A stretch of 49,143 nucleotides of DNA, from positions 1-49,143 of the forward strand of contig UQDU01000012.1 in assembly GCA_900539915.1 (NCBI GenBank), read 5' to 3'. Position 1 is the stretch's first letter, and every line of letters begins with the position of its first letter. The notes below the pieces were generated by a model. That model saw only the letters and a list, made by a program, of their open reading frames with translations. It was not told where the DNA came from and did not search any database. The stretch comes from an uncultured Bacteroidales bacterium (lineage in GTDB: Bacteria; Bacteroidota; Bacteroidia; Bacteroidales; Muribaculaceae). Positions 39,968 to 48,922 of this stretch are shown here, one piece after another. The position numbers and the translations under genes were made by a program.

Positions 39968-40076
39968 CCAGGCTACCACATATCAGGTCGGAGGTTGTTG
40001 CAAAACGACCAAACTGTAGGTCTGCCCCCTGGTTATTAAGCAGTCGTCGTTAATGCTATAATGCCGTTCATATGTT

Positions 40077-40159
40077 GTAGGAACATGTCATGGCATGTCG
40101 CCTAAAGCCATGCTGATGAGGGGCATTGCGTCAGCAGACATGCCATGGCATGTTCCTAC
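40077..40159. repeat. Palindromic repeat element, full copy
   Basis: The left end is GTAGGAACATGTCATGGCAT followed by GTCGCC. The right end is GACATGCCATGGCATGTTCC followed by TAC, inverted. The inner part is nearly the same as in the element at 25411-25495. It lies in the convergent gap between the second LtaS-like gene and the nucleoside phosphorylase gene. A separate nested hairpin precedes it (TAACCAGG 39965-39972 with CCTGGTTA 40028-40035). Confidence 0.8.
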
Positions 40160-40231
40160 TACGATTAAGTTGGTGGCATTGCTTTCCGGTGGTCATCTAT
40201 GATGTTATGGATGTCATCAAGCGAGAGGAGG

Positions 40232-41104
40232 CTAAATGCGCTCAAGCACTGTGTGGATGAGGTCGCGCACGGCATCTTTGTAGTTGGGGTTAGCGTTGTT
40301 GTTGTAGCGGTTGGCGATGATGGAGCATACGGTCATTGCCTTGTGTCCCATCAGTTTGCCGAGGCCTTGAAGTGGTGCGCTCTCCATCTCATAGTTGGTG
40401 ATTTTGCGGTCACCGTAGCGAAATGCCTCTATGCGTGTGTTGAGGTCGGGATTGGCCAGAGGCAGACGAAGCTCGCGTCCTTGCGGCCCATAGAATCCTA
40501 CGGCCGAGATGGTGTTGCCGCGTACCATGTCGTCACGTCCGATGCGCTCTACAAGTTCGGCATCGGCATCCACTATGTAGGGCTTGGCCCACAGCGGATT
40601 CCAGCCTACGCTCTCGCAGAAGGCACGTTCCATGTCAAGGTCAGCCACCTCATTGCGCCCTGCATAATAATTGAGCACTCCGTCAAATCCGAGTGACTTT
40701 GTGGCGATTACAGGTGTGCCGATGGTAAGTTCGGGCTGCAAGGCTCCGGAAGTGCCTATGCGCACCAGGGTGAGCACACGCTTCTTGTCACGTACCTCAC
40801 GTGTGGCAAAATCTATGTTGGCGAGGGCATCAAGCTCGTTGATTACGATGTCGATGTTGTCAGGACCGATGCCGTGGCTCAGACACATGATGGGGCGTCC
40901 GTTGTAGGTGCCTCCTATGGTGCGGAACTCGCGAGACTGCACATCGAAATCACGTGTGTCGAAAAATGAAGCCACCAGTTCCACTCGGCCTGGGTCGCCT
41001 ACAAGTATGATGTTGTCGGTCAGCTGTTCAGGTTTCAGGTGGAGATGGAATATCGATCCGTCATCGTTTATTATCATCTCGCTCGGCGGGATTATCTTCT
41101 TCAT
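40232..41104 (-). CDS. Nucleoside phosphorylase (uridine phosphorylase-like)
   Basis: A 290-residue enzyme of the PNP/UDP phosphorylase family, cleaving a nucleoside with phosphate to free base and ribose-1-phosphate. Visible are the phosphate loop LVGDPGRVELVA, LSHGIGPDNIDIVINEL, VRIGTSGALQPELTIGTPV and the ribose-binding segment TNYEMESAPLQGLGKLMGHK, ending with CSIIANRYN. The subfamily is nearer to uridine phosphorylase than to the trimeric purine enzymes, but substrate cannot be fixed by reading. It has its own promoter 90-120 nt upstream. Confidence 0.9.
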   Translation of the reverse strand: MKKIIPPSEMIINDDGSIFHLHLKPEQLTDNIILVGDPGRVELVASFFDTRDFDVQSREFRTIGGTYNGRPIMCLSHGIGPDNIDIVINELDALANIDFATREVRDKKRVLTLVRIGTSGALQPELTIGTPVIATKSLGFDGVLNYYAGRNEVADLDMERAFCESVGWNPLWAKPYIVDADAELVERIGRDDMVRGNTISAVGFYGPQGRELRLPLANPDLNTRIEAFRYGDRKITNYEMESAPLQGLGKLMGHKAMTVCSIIANRYNNNANPNYKDAVRDLIHTVLERI

Positions 41105-41196
41105 GGCATATGGTGTTTAAAGTGGTTATGATAGAGATATAACAATTAAGAAAGCACAAGTTAGCTATTTCCCATGAAAAAAACTAATCGGCTCCG

Positions 41197-41228
41197 CAAA
41201 ATTATGCATGAAAGAGATGTCCCTGCAA
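41197..41228 (-). promoter_or_regulatory. Nucleoside phosphorylase promoter
   Basis: Leftward TTG (41228-41226), 21 nt, TAATTTTG (41204-41197). The predicted leader is about 85 nt. It lies just downstream of dprA and separates the two units. Confidence 0.6.
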
Positions 41229-41265
41229 TTATTACATGCCTATGGGCGTGGCGGATGGTCGGTGT

Positions 41266-42372
41266 CTATGCCAGACGGTAACGCGACCCGGGGTAACAGA
41301 TTATCAATCCTTTAAATTCCATATCCACCAGGAGCGACATAGTACGCGATATGGATAGGCCTGAGGAGATGGCTATCTGATTGATGGTTGCTTCGCCACG
41401 TTCGGTCAGCAGGTCTATGACGGTCTGCTCGTCTGGGTCAAGCACCAGCGGCAGTGTGTTTTGATGTGTGCCGGATGTCTCCATAGGCCATCCGAGGGTA
41501 TTGGATACATCTTCGGCGGAAGTGACCAATGAAGCCGTATTGGAGCGTATCAGCCGGTTGCATCCTGTGCTATAGTTGTCGGAGGTGCGTCCGGGAAGTG
41601 CCATGACTTCGCGCGAATAGGCTGCGGCGATAGATGCCGTGACCATTGCGCCCCCTTTGACAGCACTTTCAGCCACTACCGTACCGTCGCTCAGTCCTGC
41701 CACTATGCGGTTGCGGGCCAGGAAGTTGCCCCGATGCACAGGTGCGTTGCTGATGTATTCGGTCAGGAGCATGCCGCCGTTGTCTATGATGGCGGTCGCG
41801 TCATTGCGATGCACTGCAGGGTAGATGCTTTTGAGTCCGTGAGCGAGCACAGCCACTGTGGGCGCGGCTGATTTGAGGGCTGCGCGGTGGGCTGCTATGT
41901 CTATTCCGAATGCGAGTCCGCTGGTAATCATGGGCTTGTCGGGCAAGTGCTCTGTCAGTTCGGACACTAACTTCTGGGTGAAATCTATGCCATAGGGAGT
42001 GGCGTGTCGTGTGCCTACTATGCTCAGGGCAAACTTGCTGTCAAGGTCGCAGTCTCCTATGCCATATAGCATCAGTGGAGCGTCCTCGCACTCGCTCAGA
42101 CGTCGGGGATACTTCTCGTCGGCGAAATAAAACAGCCTGATGCCATGGGCTTCCACGAATCGGGCTTCTTCTTCGGCCTTTCGCATCAGTCCGTCGCGGT
42201 AGTCGCGTGATATGATTGTAGATGTCAGGCCGAGCATTGACCCGAGATATTCGGGTCTGAGACTGAAAAACTGCTCCTCTGTGCCGACAATGTCGAGTAT
42301 TCTTCGACCCGAAGCCGCATTGACCCCGGTAAGCATTGAAAAAGCGATTCTGTACTCTGTATCTGTCGGCAT
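41266..42372 (-). CDS. dprA: DNA-processing protein DprA
   Basis: A 368-residue protein that binds incoming single-stranded DNA and loads RecA during transformation. The Rossmann-like core has FALSIVGTRHATPYGIDFTQ, PMITSGLAFGIDIAAHRAAL and ARNRIVAGLSDGTVVAESAV followed by KGGAMVTASIA. The C-terminus has a winged-helix domain (about residues 305-368: TVIDLLTERGEATINQIAIS). Together with comEC and recR in this window, the parts for DNA uptake and recombination are present, although dprA is common in non-competent species too. It lies 78 nt downstream of the thioesterase gene. Confidence 0.95.
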   Translation of the reverse strand: MPTDTEYRIAFSMLTGVNAASGRRILDIVGTEEQFFSLRPEYLGSMLGLTSTIISRDYRDGLMRKAEEEARFVEAHGIRLFYFADEKYPRRLSECEDAPLMLYGIGDCDLDSKFALSIVGTRHATPYGIDFTQKLVSELTEHLPDKPMITSGLAFGIDIAAHRAALKSAAPTVAVLAHGLKSIYPAVHRNDATAIIDNGGMLLTEYISNAPVHRGNFLARNRIVAGLSDGTVVAESAVKGGAMVTASIAAAYSREVMALPGRTSDNYSTGCNRLIRSNTASLVTSAEDVSNTLGWPMETSGTHQNTLPLVLDPDEQTVIDLLTERGEATINQIAISSGLSISRTMSLLVDMEFKGLIICYPGSRYRLA

Positions 42373-42450
42373 ATTGATTGTTTTTTTTGTAGTGACCGTA
42401 AAGGTGGTGCTTGTTATCTTGCAGGTGACATGCCTCGCGTGTGGCTCCGC

Positions 42451-42864
42451 TCAGCTGATGATTGATTTAAACGCTTCGGCCAGTTCGTCGCCGCGTGTAA
42501 GCCTCCCGTTGGCCATACATACTATGGTCACATCGGCTTTGACTATAGGAAGCATGTCGGGGAGACGGTAGATATGCTGCTCAAAGATGAATCTCGCGCC
42601 GTGGCGGTGGAGGTTGACGCAACTTACAAACTTGTCGGCCAGCCCGAGCGAGTGGAGGTATTCAATCTCTATCTTGCGCACTACAGGCACCAGACCGTTC
42701 TCGCTCATCGCGCGAAATGACAGACCGTTGTCTTCGCAACACATGTGGCGGGAGTGTTCGAGATAGTGCAGATAGTTGGCATTGTTGACTATGCCCTGCG
42801 AGTCTACCTCATAGTCTCTGACCTTGAATTCGAGGCAGTATGTGTAATCTGACAGTTGAGCCAT
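42451..42864 (-). CDS. Acyl-CoA thioesterase, hotdog fold (YbgC/FadM-like)
   Basis: A 137-residue hotdog-fold protein. The 4HBT signature EFKVRDYEVDSQGIVNNANY is followed by LHYLEHSRH, with the catalytic Asp in VDSQG. RKIEIEYLHSLGLADKFVSC follows. It hydrolyses acyl-CoA, probably short or medium chains. The ATG at 42864 gives the proper family start (MAQLSDYTYCLEFKVRDYE); the longer frame would include the upstream hairpin. Its position after acyl-CoA dehydrogenase fits acyl-CoA metabolism. Confidence 0.9.
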   Translation of the reverse strand: MAQLSDYTYCLEFKVRDYEVDSQGIVNNANYLHYLEHSRHMCCEDNGLSFRAMSENGLVPVVRKIEIEYLHSLGLADKFVSCVNLHRHGARFIFEQHIYRLPDMLPIVKADVTIVCMANGRLTRGDELAEAFKSIIS

Positions 42865-42898
42865 AGGAAACTTCTGTTTGGTGGACCGGTTATAAATG

Positions 42899-42951
42899 CA
42901 ATGCCCGCGCCTACAGTCTCCGGCGTAAGGGAGCGGCAAGCGCGGGCATTG
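42899..42951 (-). terminator. Hairpin between acyl-CoA dehydrogenase and thioesterase genes
   Basis: The perfect 12-bp arms CAATGCCCGCGC (42899-42910) and GCGCGGGCATTG (42940-42951) enclose a 29-nt loop. Leftward only CATTTATAA follows, so the U-run is poor. It may be a weak terminator or a message-stabilising structure that ends the etf operon. Confidence 0.5.
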
Positions 42952-42972
42952 TATCAGTGAGAGATAAAAGAC

Positions 42973-44673
42973 TTATTCTTTGTAGGCTTCTATCTGTTCG
43001 GGCATGAAGTTGTTGATAAAGCTGATGTGCTTTGCCACTTCGGCCTGAGCCATCTTGTTGTAGACTTCGGCCGATTTGGTGAAGGACTCGGTGCGGTTGG
43101 CATCAAGCAGGAGCAGGTAGCCCATCACGATGTTGCCGGCCATTTCTACGAGGCGGCGTGCCATGAGGTCGTTGTAGGCCTGGTCCTTGATGGCGGTAAC
43201 CTTCTCTACAGCTTCGGCATATGTCTTGGTCATGGCCACGAGATTGTCCTTGAGGGGCTGAAGCTCGGGGCGTACTTCCTGAGCGGCATATGATTCGATA
43301 AGGCTCATGTATGTGCCGGTGGTGACGTGGCGGATGGCCGCTACTACCTGGAGCTGTGTGGTACCTTCGTAGATTGAGATGATACGTGCGTCGCGGTAGA
43401 GACGTTCACATGCGTAATCCTTCATGAAGCCTGAGCCGCCGTGTACCTGGATACAGTCATATGCGTTCTGGTTGCAGTATTCGCTGCCCATACCCTTGGC
43501 GAGGGGAGTGCAGGCATCAGCCAGACGGCTGTAGTGCTTCATCTCCTTGCGTTCCTCGGGGGTGAGGGTGCGCTCCTTGGCTATGTCCTCATAGAGCTTG
43601 TACATGTCCACGAAACGTGAGGTCTCGTAGAGCAGCGAACGTGAAGCATCGAGCTTGGCCTTCATCACGGCAATCATCTCATAGACAGCCGGGAACTCGA
43701 TGATGGCCTTGCCAAACTGCTTGCGGTCCTTGGCATATGAGAGGGCTTCGCGGTAAGCAAGCTCGCTGACGCCTACAGACTGTGCTGCGATGCCGAGACG
43801 GGCACCGTTCATAAGTGCCATCACATATTTGATGAGACCCAGACGGCGGCTGCCGCAGAGCACTGCCTTGGCATTTTTGTAGACGAGTTCGCATGTGGGG
43901 CTGCCCTTGATACCGAGTTTGTTCTCGATACGTCGCACTGTCACACCGCCGTCACGCTTGTCATAGATAAACATTGACAGACCGCGGCCGTCCTTGGTGC
44001 CGTCCTCGCTGCGTGCGAGCACCAGATGGATGTCGCTGTCGCCGTTGGTGATGAATCGCTTCACACCGTTGAGGCGCCATGTGCCGTCGGGCTGCTCTGT
44101 GGCTTTGAGCATTACGCTCTGGAGGTCGGAACCTGCGTCAGGCTCGGTGAGGTCCATTGACATGGTCTCGCCTTCGCATACACGGGGTATGTATTTCTGC
44201 TTCTGCTCTTCGTCGGCAAACTCGTAGATGGTCTCGGCGCAGTCCTGAAGTCCCCACAAGTTCTCAAAACCTGTGTCTGCACGGCTGACGATGTCGGCAG
44301 CCATGATGTAGGGAGTGATGGGGAAGTTGAGGCCGCCGAACCGACGGGGCATCGACATGCCCATAAGGCCGGCCTTGCGAACGGCTTCAAGGTTTACCTT
44401 GGTGCCGTCAGCATATTCCACATGTCCGTCGACTACCTTGGGACCCTGGTGGTCTACATCCTCGGCATTGGGGGCGATGATGTCGCCGCAGATTTCGCCT
44501 ACGATGTCGAGCACTCGCTCATAGTTGTCCATGGCATCCTCAAAGTCGAGGGGCGCGTAGTCATATTTCTGGGCATCGGTATAGTCACGCTCCTTGAGCG
44601 CAACAATCTTCTCCATCAGCGGATGGGTCAGATGATGCTTGAGGTCGGGATTGTCTGTATAGAAATTAGCCAT
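42973..44673 (-). CDS. Acyl-CoA dehydrogenase
   Basis: An FAD enzyme of 566 residues that oxidises acyl-CoA and passes electrons to ETF. Motifs are MSMDLTEPDAGSDLQSVMLK, RFITNGDSD, KLGIKGSPTCELVYKNA, QNAYDCIQVHGGSGFMKDYA and YRDARIISIYEGTTQLQVVA. The length is greater than the ~380 residues of simple members. The extra C-terminal ~110 residues (from ATGTYMSLIE) are helical, as in the AcdC/FadE12-like group. The gene lies 9 nt downstream of etfA, giving an etfB-etfA-dehydrogenase operon. Confidence 0.95.
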   Translation of the reverse strand: MANFYTDNPDLKHHLTHPLMEKIVALKERDYTDAQKYDYAPLDFEDAMDNYERVLDIVGEICGDIIAPNAEDVDHQGPKVVDGHVEYADGTKVNLEAVRKAGLMGMSMPRRFGGLNFPITPYIMAADIVSRADTGFENLWGLQDCAETIYEFADEEQKQKYIPRVCEGETMSMDLTEPDAGSDLQSVMLKATEQPDGTWRLNGVKRFITNGDSDIHLVLARSEDGTKDGRGLSMFIYDKRDGGVTVRRIENKLGIKGSPTCELVYKNAKAVLCGSRRLGLIKYVMALMNGARLGIAAQSVGVSELAYREALSYAKDRKQFGKAIIEFPAVYEMIAVMKAKLDASRSLLYETSRFVDMYKLYEDIAKERTLTPEERKEMKHYSRLADACTPLAKGMGSEYCNQNAYDCIQVHGGSGFMKDYACERLYRDARIISIYEGTTQLQVVAAIRHVTTGTYMSLIESYAAQEVRPELQPLKDNLVAMTKTYAEAVEKVTAIKDQAYNDLMARRLVEMAGNIVMGYLLLLDANRTESFTKSAEVYNKMAQAEVAKHISFINNFMPEQIEAYKE

Positions 44674-44682
44674 GGCTAATGA

Positions 44683-45711
44683 TTATTTGGAGTTTTTCTT
44701 GTAATACTTGATGAGTTTGGGCACAACATCCTCCATGTCGCCTGTGATTACGTAGTCGGCGATGGTGTTGATGGGGGCATCGGGGTCATTGTTGATGGAG
44801 ATGATGATTGAGCTTTCCTGCATGCCCGCGATGTGCTGTATCTGGCCCGAGATGCCGCAAGCGATATAGAGCTTGGGACGCACGGTTACACCGGTCTGGC
44901 CTATCTGGCGGGCATGTTCGGTAAATCCGGCATCCACGGCGGCACGTGAAGCGCCCACTTCGGCTCCGAGGGTCTCGGCGAGTTCGTGCAGGAGCTGGAA
45001 GTTCTCCTTAGAGCCTACGCCGTAGCCGCCGGCCACGATGATGGGGGAGTTCTTGATGTTGATTTTTGACTTCTCGATGTGGCGGTCGATGATTTCCACT
45101 GCGAAATCCTCGTCTGACACATATTTGTTGGGGTCGAGATTGATGACTTCGCCCTTGTGGTTGGGGTCGAGGACCTCTTTCTTCATCACACCCTCGCGCA
45201 CTGTGGCCATCTGCGGACGGCACTCGGGGTTGACGATGGTGGCCACGATGTTGCCGCCGAACGCCGGACGGATCTGATAGAGCAGGTCGGTGTACTCCTT
45301 GCCTGTCTTGGGGTCTTTGTGCGGACCGATTTCAAGCGATGTACAGTCGGCTGTCAGACCGCTGTGGAGGCATGAAGATACGCGGGGACCGAGGTCGCGG
45401 CCTATACATGTGGCTCCCATGAGGCAGATCTGAGGCTCGATTTCCCTGAAGAGCTTGATGAGCACTGATGCGTGGGGATTGCTGATATAAGGGAAGAGGC
45501 GCTTGTCCTCCACCTTGTACACTACATCAGCACCATAGGGAAATATCTGGTCCTCTACGCCGTCAAGCTTGTCGCCGATGACGAGAGCCTCGAGTTTGAC
45601 ACCGAGTTTCTTGGCGAGTTCACGTCCTTTGGTGAGGAGCTCTAAGCTGACATCGGCCACTTTGCCCTCATCAAACTCGCAATATACGATTAAGTTGTTT
45701 TTATCAGTCAT
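44683..45711 (-). CDS. etfA: Electron transfer flavoprotein subunit alpha
   Basis: The FAD-binding half of ETF, 342 residues. The N-terminal domain starts MTDKNNLIVYCEFDEGKVAD. The C-terminal FAD domain contains IIVAGGYGVGSKENFQLLHE, VGASRAAVDAGF, ARQIGQTGVTVRPKLYIACG, ISGQIQHIAGMQESSIIISI and NNDPDAPINTIADYVITGD. The ATG at 45711 matches the family start. It lies between etfB and the dehydrogenase gene. Confidence 0.97.
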   Translation of the reverse strand: MTDKNNLIVYCEFDEGKVADVSLELLTKGRELAKKLGVKLEALVIGDKLDGVEDQIFPYGADVVYKVEDKRLFPYISNPHASVLIKLFREIEPQICLMGATCIGRDLGPRVSSCLHSGLTADCTSLEIGPHKDPKTGKEYTDLLYQIRPAFGGNIVATIVNPECRPQMATVREGVMKKEVLDPNHKGEVINLDPNKYVSDEDFAVEIIDRHIEKSKINIKNSPIIVAGGYGVGSKENFQLLHELAETLGAEVGASRAAVDAGFTEHARQIGQTGVTVRPKLYIACGISGQIQHIAGMQESSIIISINNDPDAPINTIADYVITGDMEDVVPKLIKYYKKNSK

Positions 45712-45741
45712 GATGCAAATAGTCAAATGTGGGGATTATGA

Positions 45742-46614
45742 TTAGCCGATAGTATGGTTGGTAATCAGCTCTTTGATGAGTTCTTCTATCTGCTCGTCAT
45801 TGTTGTCAAGACGGCGGCAGTCCTTGGCGGTAAATACCACGTTTTCCACGTTCTTCACCTTTGTGGGCGAGCCGGCGAGACCTATCTGCTCGGGGTCGGC
45901 TTCCACAAATGCCGCGCTCCATTCGTTGAGCTGGAGCTCGGGACGCTTCTTGACGAGTTCCTGTATCCTTTCGGGGAGTTTGCCGGTCTCGCTGGGAGAG
46001 GTGGCATATTTGTATTTCTGTACTCGGATGGCGTTGCGCGGACGGCAGTCGGCGGCTGTACCGTTGACGGTCACTACGCAGGGCAGAGGAGCTTTGACAG
46101 TCTCAACACCATGCTCAAGACGGCGTTTCACGGTCACATGGCCGTTTGACAGATCCACGATTTCCTCGGCGTAGGTCACCTGGGGTATGCCAAGTTTCTC
46201 GGCAATCTGGGGACCTACCTGGGCGGTGTCACCGTCGATGGCCTGACGGCCGCCGAGTATGATGTCGTAGTTGCCGATTTTCTTTACGGCCTGGGCCAAT
46301 GAATAGCTGGTGGCGAGGGTGTCGGCACCTCCTAGGGCGCGGTCGGTGAGCACTATGCCGGTATCTGCGCCGCGGTAGATGGCCTCACGGATGATTTCGG
46401 CTGCACGGGGGAGACCCATTGTAAGCAATGTCACTGTAGAGCCGGGATTGGCATCCTTGAGTCGGAGTGCCTGCTCCAGTGCGTTAAGGTCCTCGGGATT
46501 GAAGATGGCCGGCAGAGCCGCACGGTTGATGGTGCCATCTTCTTTCATTGCATCTTTGCCAACATTGCGAGTGTCAGGCACTTGCTTTGCGAGCACAATG
46601 ATGTTAAGACTCAT
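45742..46614 (-). CDS. etfB: Electron transfer flavoprotein subunit beta
   Basis: The second ETF subunit, 290 residues. It shows MSLNIIVLAKQVPDTRNVGK, NPEDLNALEQALRLKD, VTLLTMGLPRAAEIIREAIY, the nucleotide-binding GGRQAIDGDTAQVGPQIAEKL, and the late PTKVKNVENVVF. The ATG at 46614 gives the usual start. A lone -7-like element TAAATTTG (leftward, 46739-46732) lies about 120 nt upstream without a clear TTG partner. It is the first gene of the etfB-etfA-dehydrogenase unit. Confidence 0.97.
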   Translation of the reverse strand: MSLNIIVLAKQVPDTRNVGKDAMKEDGTINRAALPAIFNPEDLNALEQALRLKDANPGSTVTLLTMGLPRAAEIIREAIYRGADTGIVLTDRALGGADTLATSYSLAQAVKKIGNYDIILGGRQAIDGDTAQVGPQIAEKLGIPQVTYAEEIVDLSNGHVTVKRRLEHGVETVKAPLPCVVTVNGTAADCRPRNAIRVQKYKYATSPSETGKLPERIQELVKKRPELQLNEWSAAFVEADPEQIGLAGSPTKVKNVENVVFTAKDCRRLDNNDEQIEELIKELITNHTIG

Positions 46615-46794
46615 AGTTAATGTTTCGGTTATATTTATGAATGAGGTATTTAGTCGTGTAGAGGTAAGGGCTACAGAGCCATACAGTCCGATGCCATAAT
46701 CGGCACAAGCCGAGGTGGGCATTTCAAGCTACAAATTTAGTGACTTTTCCTGACAGTCATATGTTTTTTAACAATAAAATTCAGCACGTCATAA

Positions 46795-46830
46795 GATTTA
46801 TAAAACCTATAAGACTTATAAAATTTATAA
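46795..46830. repeat. Four tandem 9-bp repeats RAYYTATAA
   Basis: GATTTATAA, AACCTATAA, GACTTATAA and AATTTATAA stand head to tail (46795-46803, 46804-46812, 46813-46821, 46822-46830). They lie 2 nt after the TPR gene's 3' end, between it and etfB. Confidence 0.8.
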
Positions 46831-46832
46831 TG

Positions 46833-48809
46833 TCACCTGATATTGATGCGCTTGAGGAGCTTGTAGGAGGGGGCTATACCCATCTGCCCGGCTCGGCTGA
46901 GGTCTGCGACTCCGGCTTCACGGTTGCCGAGCGACATGTAGGTGTAGCCGCGGTTGTAGAGGGCTTCGCCGAAATCGCTTCTCAGGTCGAGGGCGCGGCT
47001 GAAGGAGGCGAGGGCAGAGGTAAGGTCGCCGGCCATGAGATATATGCACCCTTTGTTGTAGTAGGCTGCGGCCATGTCGGGTGCCAGCTCTATGGCTTTG
47101 TCGAGGTCGGCCAGCGCAGGGGCGTAGGGGATTATGCCACGTTCGTTGGAGTGCTCGGCCTTCTTGGTGAGGGCGTAGCTGCGCACTAAGTATGCCACGG
47201 TGAAGTCGGGGACAAGGGCTATGGCGTGGTCGAGATCGCTGATGGCTTCATCGTAGTTGTGTATGGTCATATAGTCCATCGCACGGCCGAAATAATCGAT
47301 AGCCCTCGGCTTGGCGGTGGTGGCCAGAAGTTCGTCGTAACGTTTGATGGAATTGAAATGGTCCTGTATGATGGCTTCGTCGTCAAGCGAGGGGACATGG
47401 CAGGTGACGAGCAGCAGATGGTTGAGCTCGTGCAGCTTGTTGATGCTGCTGACCTGCCTTACGAAGTCGTTGCCCTGGCTGAGTTCGCTCGTGGAGGTGT
47501 AGTAGCTGATGGCCATCATCGGCTCGGTGTCTATGCCGTCGGAATGGTCCTGAACGCGGCCTCTGATGCTTCCGTTGTTGTAGTCCTGGGCCAGCGCGGC
47601 TTCGTTGGAAGCCTGCAGCAGGGTGGTGAATCGCCGAGATACCTCTTCCTGGGTGGCTTCATCGGTGCCGATGTCTCCATCCGCGGCATCTTCCCCGGTC
47701 TTTTCAGGCATGATGTTGACCTTGCTTTTAGCCAAGGCGAGTGACTTGTCATAGTCGCGTTTGGCTTGTCGGGAGTCGCCTTTCTCACGGTATATGTCGA
47801 AGCGCAGGAAATATGCCGCGGCGAAATCGGGGTATTGCTCTATCACCTTGTTGATGTCTTTGAGCGCGAGCTGGTAGTTGCCGGTCTCCTTGTAGAGGAG
47901 TGCGCGGTTATAGAGCGAACGGTAGTCCTCGCCTTTAAGCCCTATGACGGTTGTCAGGTCGCTGATGGCCTTGTTGTTGTCATGGACTTCGGCGCGCAGC
48001 AGTGCGCGGTTGTAGAGCGCGGTGGCGTTGGTGGGCTCTAACTCCACGGCGTAGTCAAGATCGGCCATCGCTCCGAAATAATCGTCCTGACGGTATCGGA
48101 TGAGCGAGCGGTTGACATACAGGCCGGCCATGCGCGGCTCCAGAAGCAGCGCACTGTCTATGTCCCTCATTGCGGCTGCGAGGCTGTCACGCCCCATGTT
48201 GATGTCGGTGCGCATCAGGTAGCCGTTGATTGACTTGGGATTAAGTTCCAAGGCCTTGTTGACATCGCCGAGGGCCGCCACGGTGTCTTCCTTTATCATC
48301 TCCATGCGTGCACGGGCTATGTATCCGTCGCTGTGGCGCGGATAGACTTTGAGCAGGTGGTTGAACACATCGCTCGCCTCGTCGTAACGCTTGGCCGATG
48401 TCAGGGCCATGGCCTTGTTGTACAGGATGCTGCGGTTGTCGGGGAGCTGCGTCAGTGCGCGGTCATAATCCTTGATGGCGTTGTCGATGTTACCCATGTT
48501 CTGGTAGGCCACGCCTCTCACTTCATAGGCATCGGTGATGAACGGATTGCGCTCTATGGCTTCCGAGGCGTCCTTGACGGCGCCTTCGAAGTCCTCAAGG
48601 TTGAATTTGGCTATCGCCCTCATGAAATAGGGCTGCGCAAGGTATGGCTTGGCTTCGATGACGCGGTTGAAATACTGTATCGCCACCATATAGTCGTCGA
48701 AATACAGCGCGTTCTGTCCGACACGGAGCATCTGGTCTGTATTGATCTGTGATTGGCCGCAAAATGCCGTCAGTAGCACTGTTATCGTTAGCAGTATCTG
48801 TCTGTACAT
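46833..48809 (-). CDS. Exported tetratricopeptide repeat protein
   Basis: A 658-residue protein with a signal peptide (MYRQILLTITVLLTAFCGQS). About nine consecutive TPR units span residues 25-350 (for example DDYMVAIQYFNRVIEAKPYL and NAIKDYDRALTQLPDNRSIL). A less regular linker (about 360-490) follows, then about four more TPRs up to the end (HNYDEAISDLDHAIALVPDF). It has no enzymatic motif and probably is a periplasmic or surface scaffold. The ATG at 48809 is used because it starts the signal peptide directly. A -7-like TATCTTTG (48821-48814) only 5 nt upstream suggests a very short or absent leader. Confidence 0.92.
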   Translation of the reverse strand: MYRQILLTITVLLTAFCGQSQINTDQMLRVGQNALYFDDYMVAIQYFNRVIEAKPYLAQPYFMRAIAKFNLEDFEGAVKDASEAIERNPFITDAYEVRGVAYQNMGNIDNAIKDYDRALTQLPDNRSILYNKAMALTSAKRYDEASDVFNHLLKVYPRHSDGYIARARMEMIKEDTVAALGDVNKALELNPKSINGYLMRTDINMGRDSLAAAMRDIDSALLLEPRMAGLYVNRSLIRYRQDDYFGAMADLDYAVELEPTNATALYNRALLRAEVHDNNKAISDLTTVIGLKGEDYRSLYNRALLYKETGNYQLALKDINKVIEQYPDFAAAYFLRFDIYREKGDSRQAKRDYDKSLALAKSKVNIMPEKTGEDAADGDIGTDEATQEEVSRRFTTLLQASNEAALAQDYNNGSIRGRVQDHSDGIDTEPMMAISYYTSTSELSQGNDFVRQVSSINKLHELNHLLLVTCHVPSLDDEAIIQDHFNSIKRYDELLATTAKPRAIDYFGRAMDYMTIHNYDEAISDLDHAIALVPDFTVAYLVRSYALTKKAEHSNERGIIPYAPALADLDKAIELAPDMAAAYYNKGCIYLMAGDLTSALASFSRALDLRSDFGEALYNRGYTYMSLGNREAGVADLSRAGQMGIAPSYKLLKRINIR

Positions 48810-48813
48810 GATG

Positions 48814-48821
48814 CAAAGATA
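48814..48821 (-). promoter_or_regulatory. Possible -7 element of the TPR gene (leaderless)
   Basis: Leftward TATCTTTG followed by CATC and the ATG at 48809. This would give an essentially leaderless message. No TTG at the expected distance. Confidence 0.35.
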
Positions 48822-48891
48822 AGCATTATGACTGATTATGACGGCATTATGAGAAATTTTAAGCTGCTGGGCAATTTTTATGCCCAATATT

Positions 48892-48922
48892 TTGGCGTTT
48901 CAAAAGATTATGTATAGCTTTG
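48892..48922 (+). promoter_or_regulatory. Rightward promoter near the window end
   Basis: TTG (48892-48894), 20 nt, TAGCTTTG (48915-48922). It fits the Bacteroidota consensus, but no convincing coding region follows within the window, so its gene lies beyond the right edge or the product is an RNA. Confidence 0.6.

Noticed and set aside
47226..47744. 172-residue frame antisense to the TPR gene
   Set aside because: A shadow of the regular TPR coding pattern.
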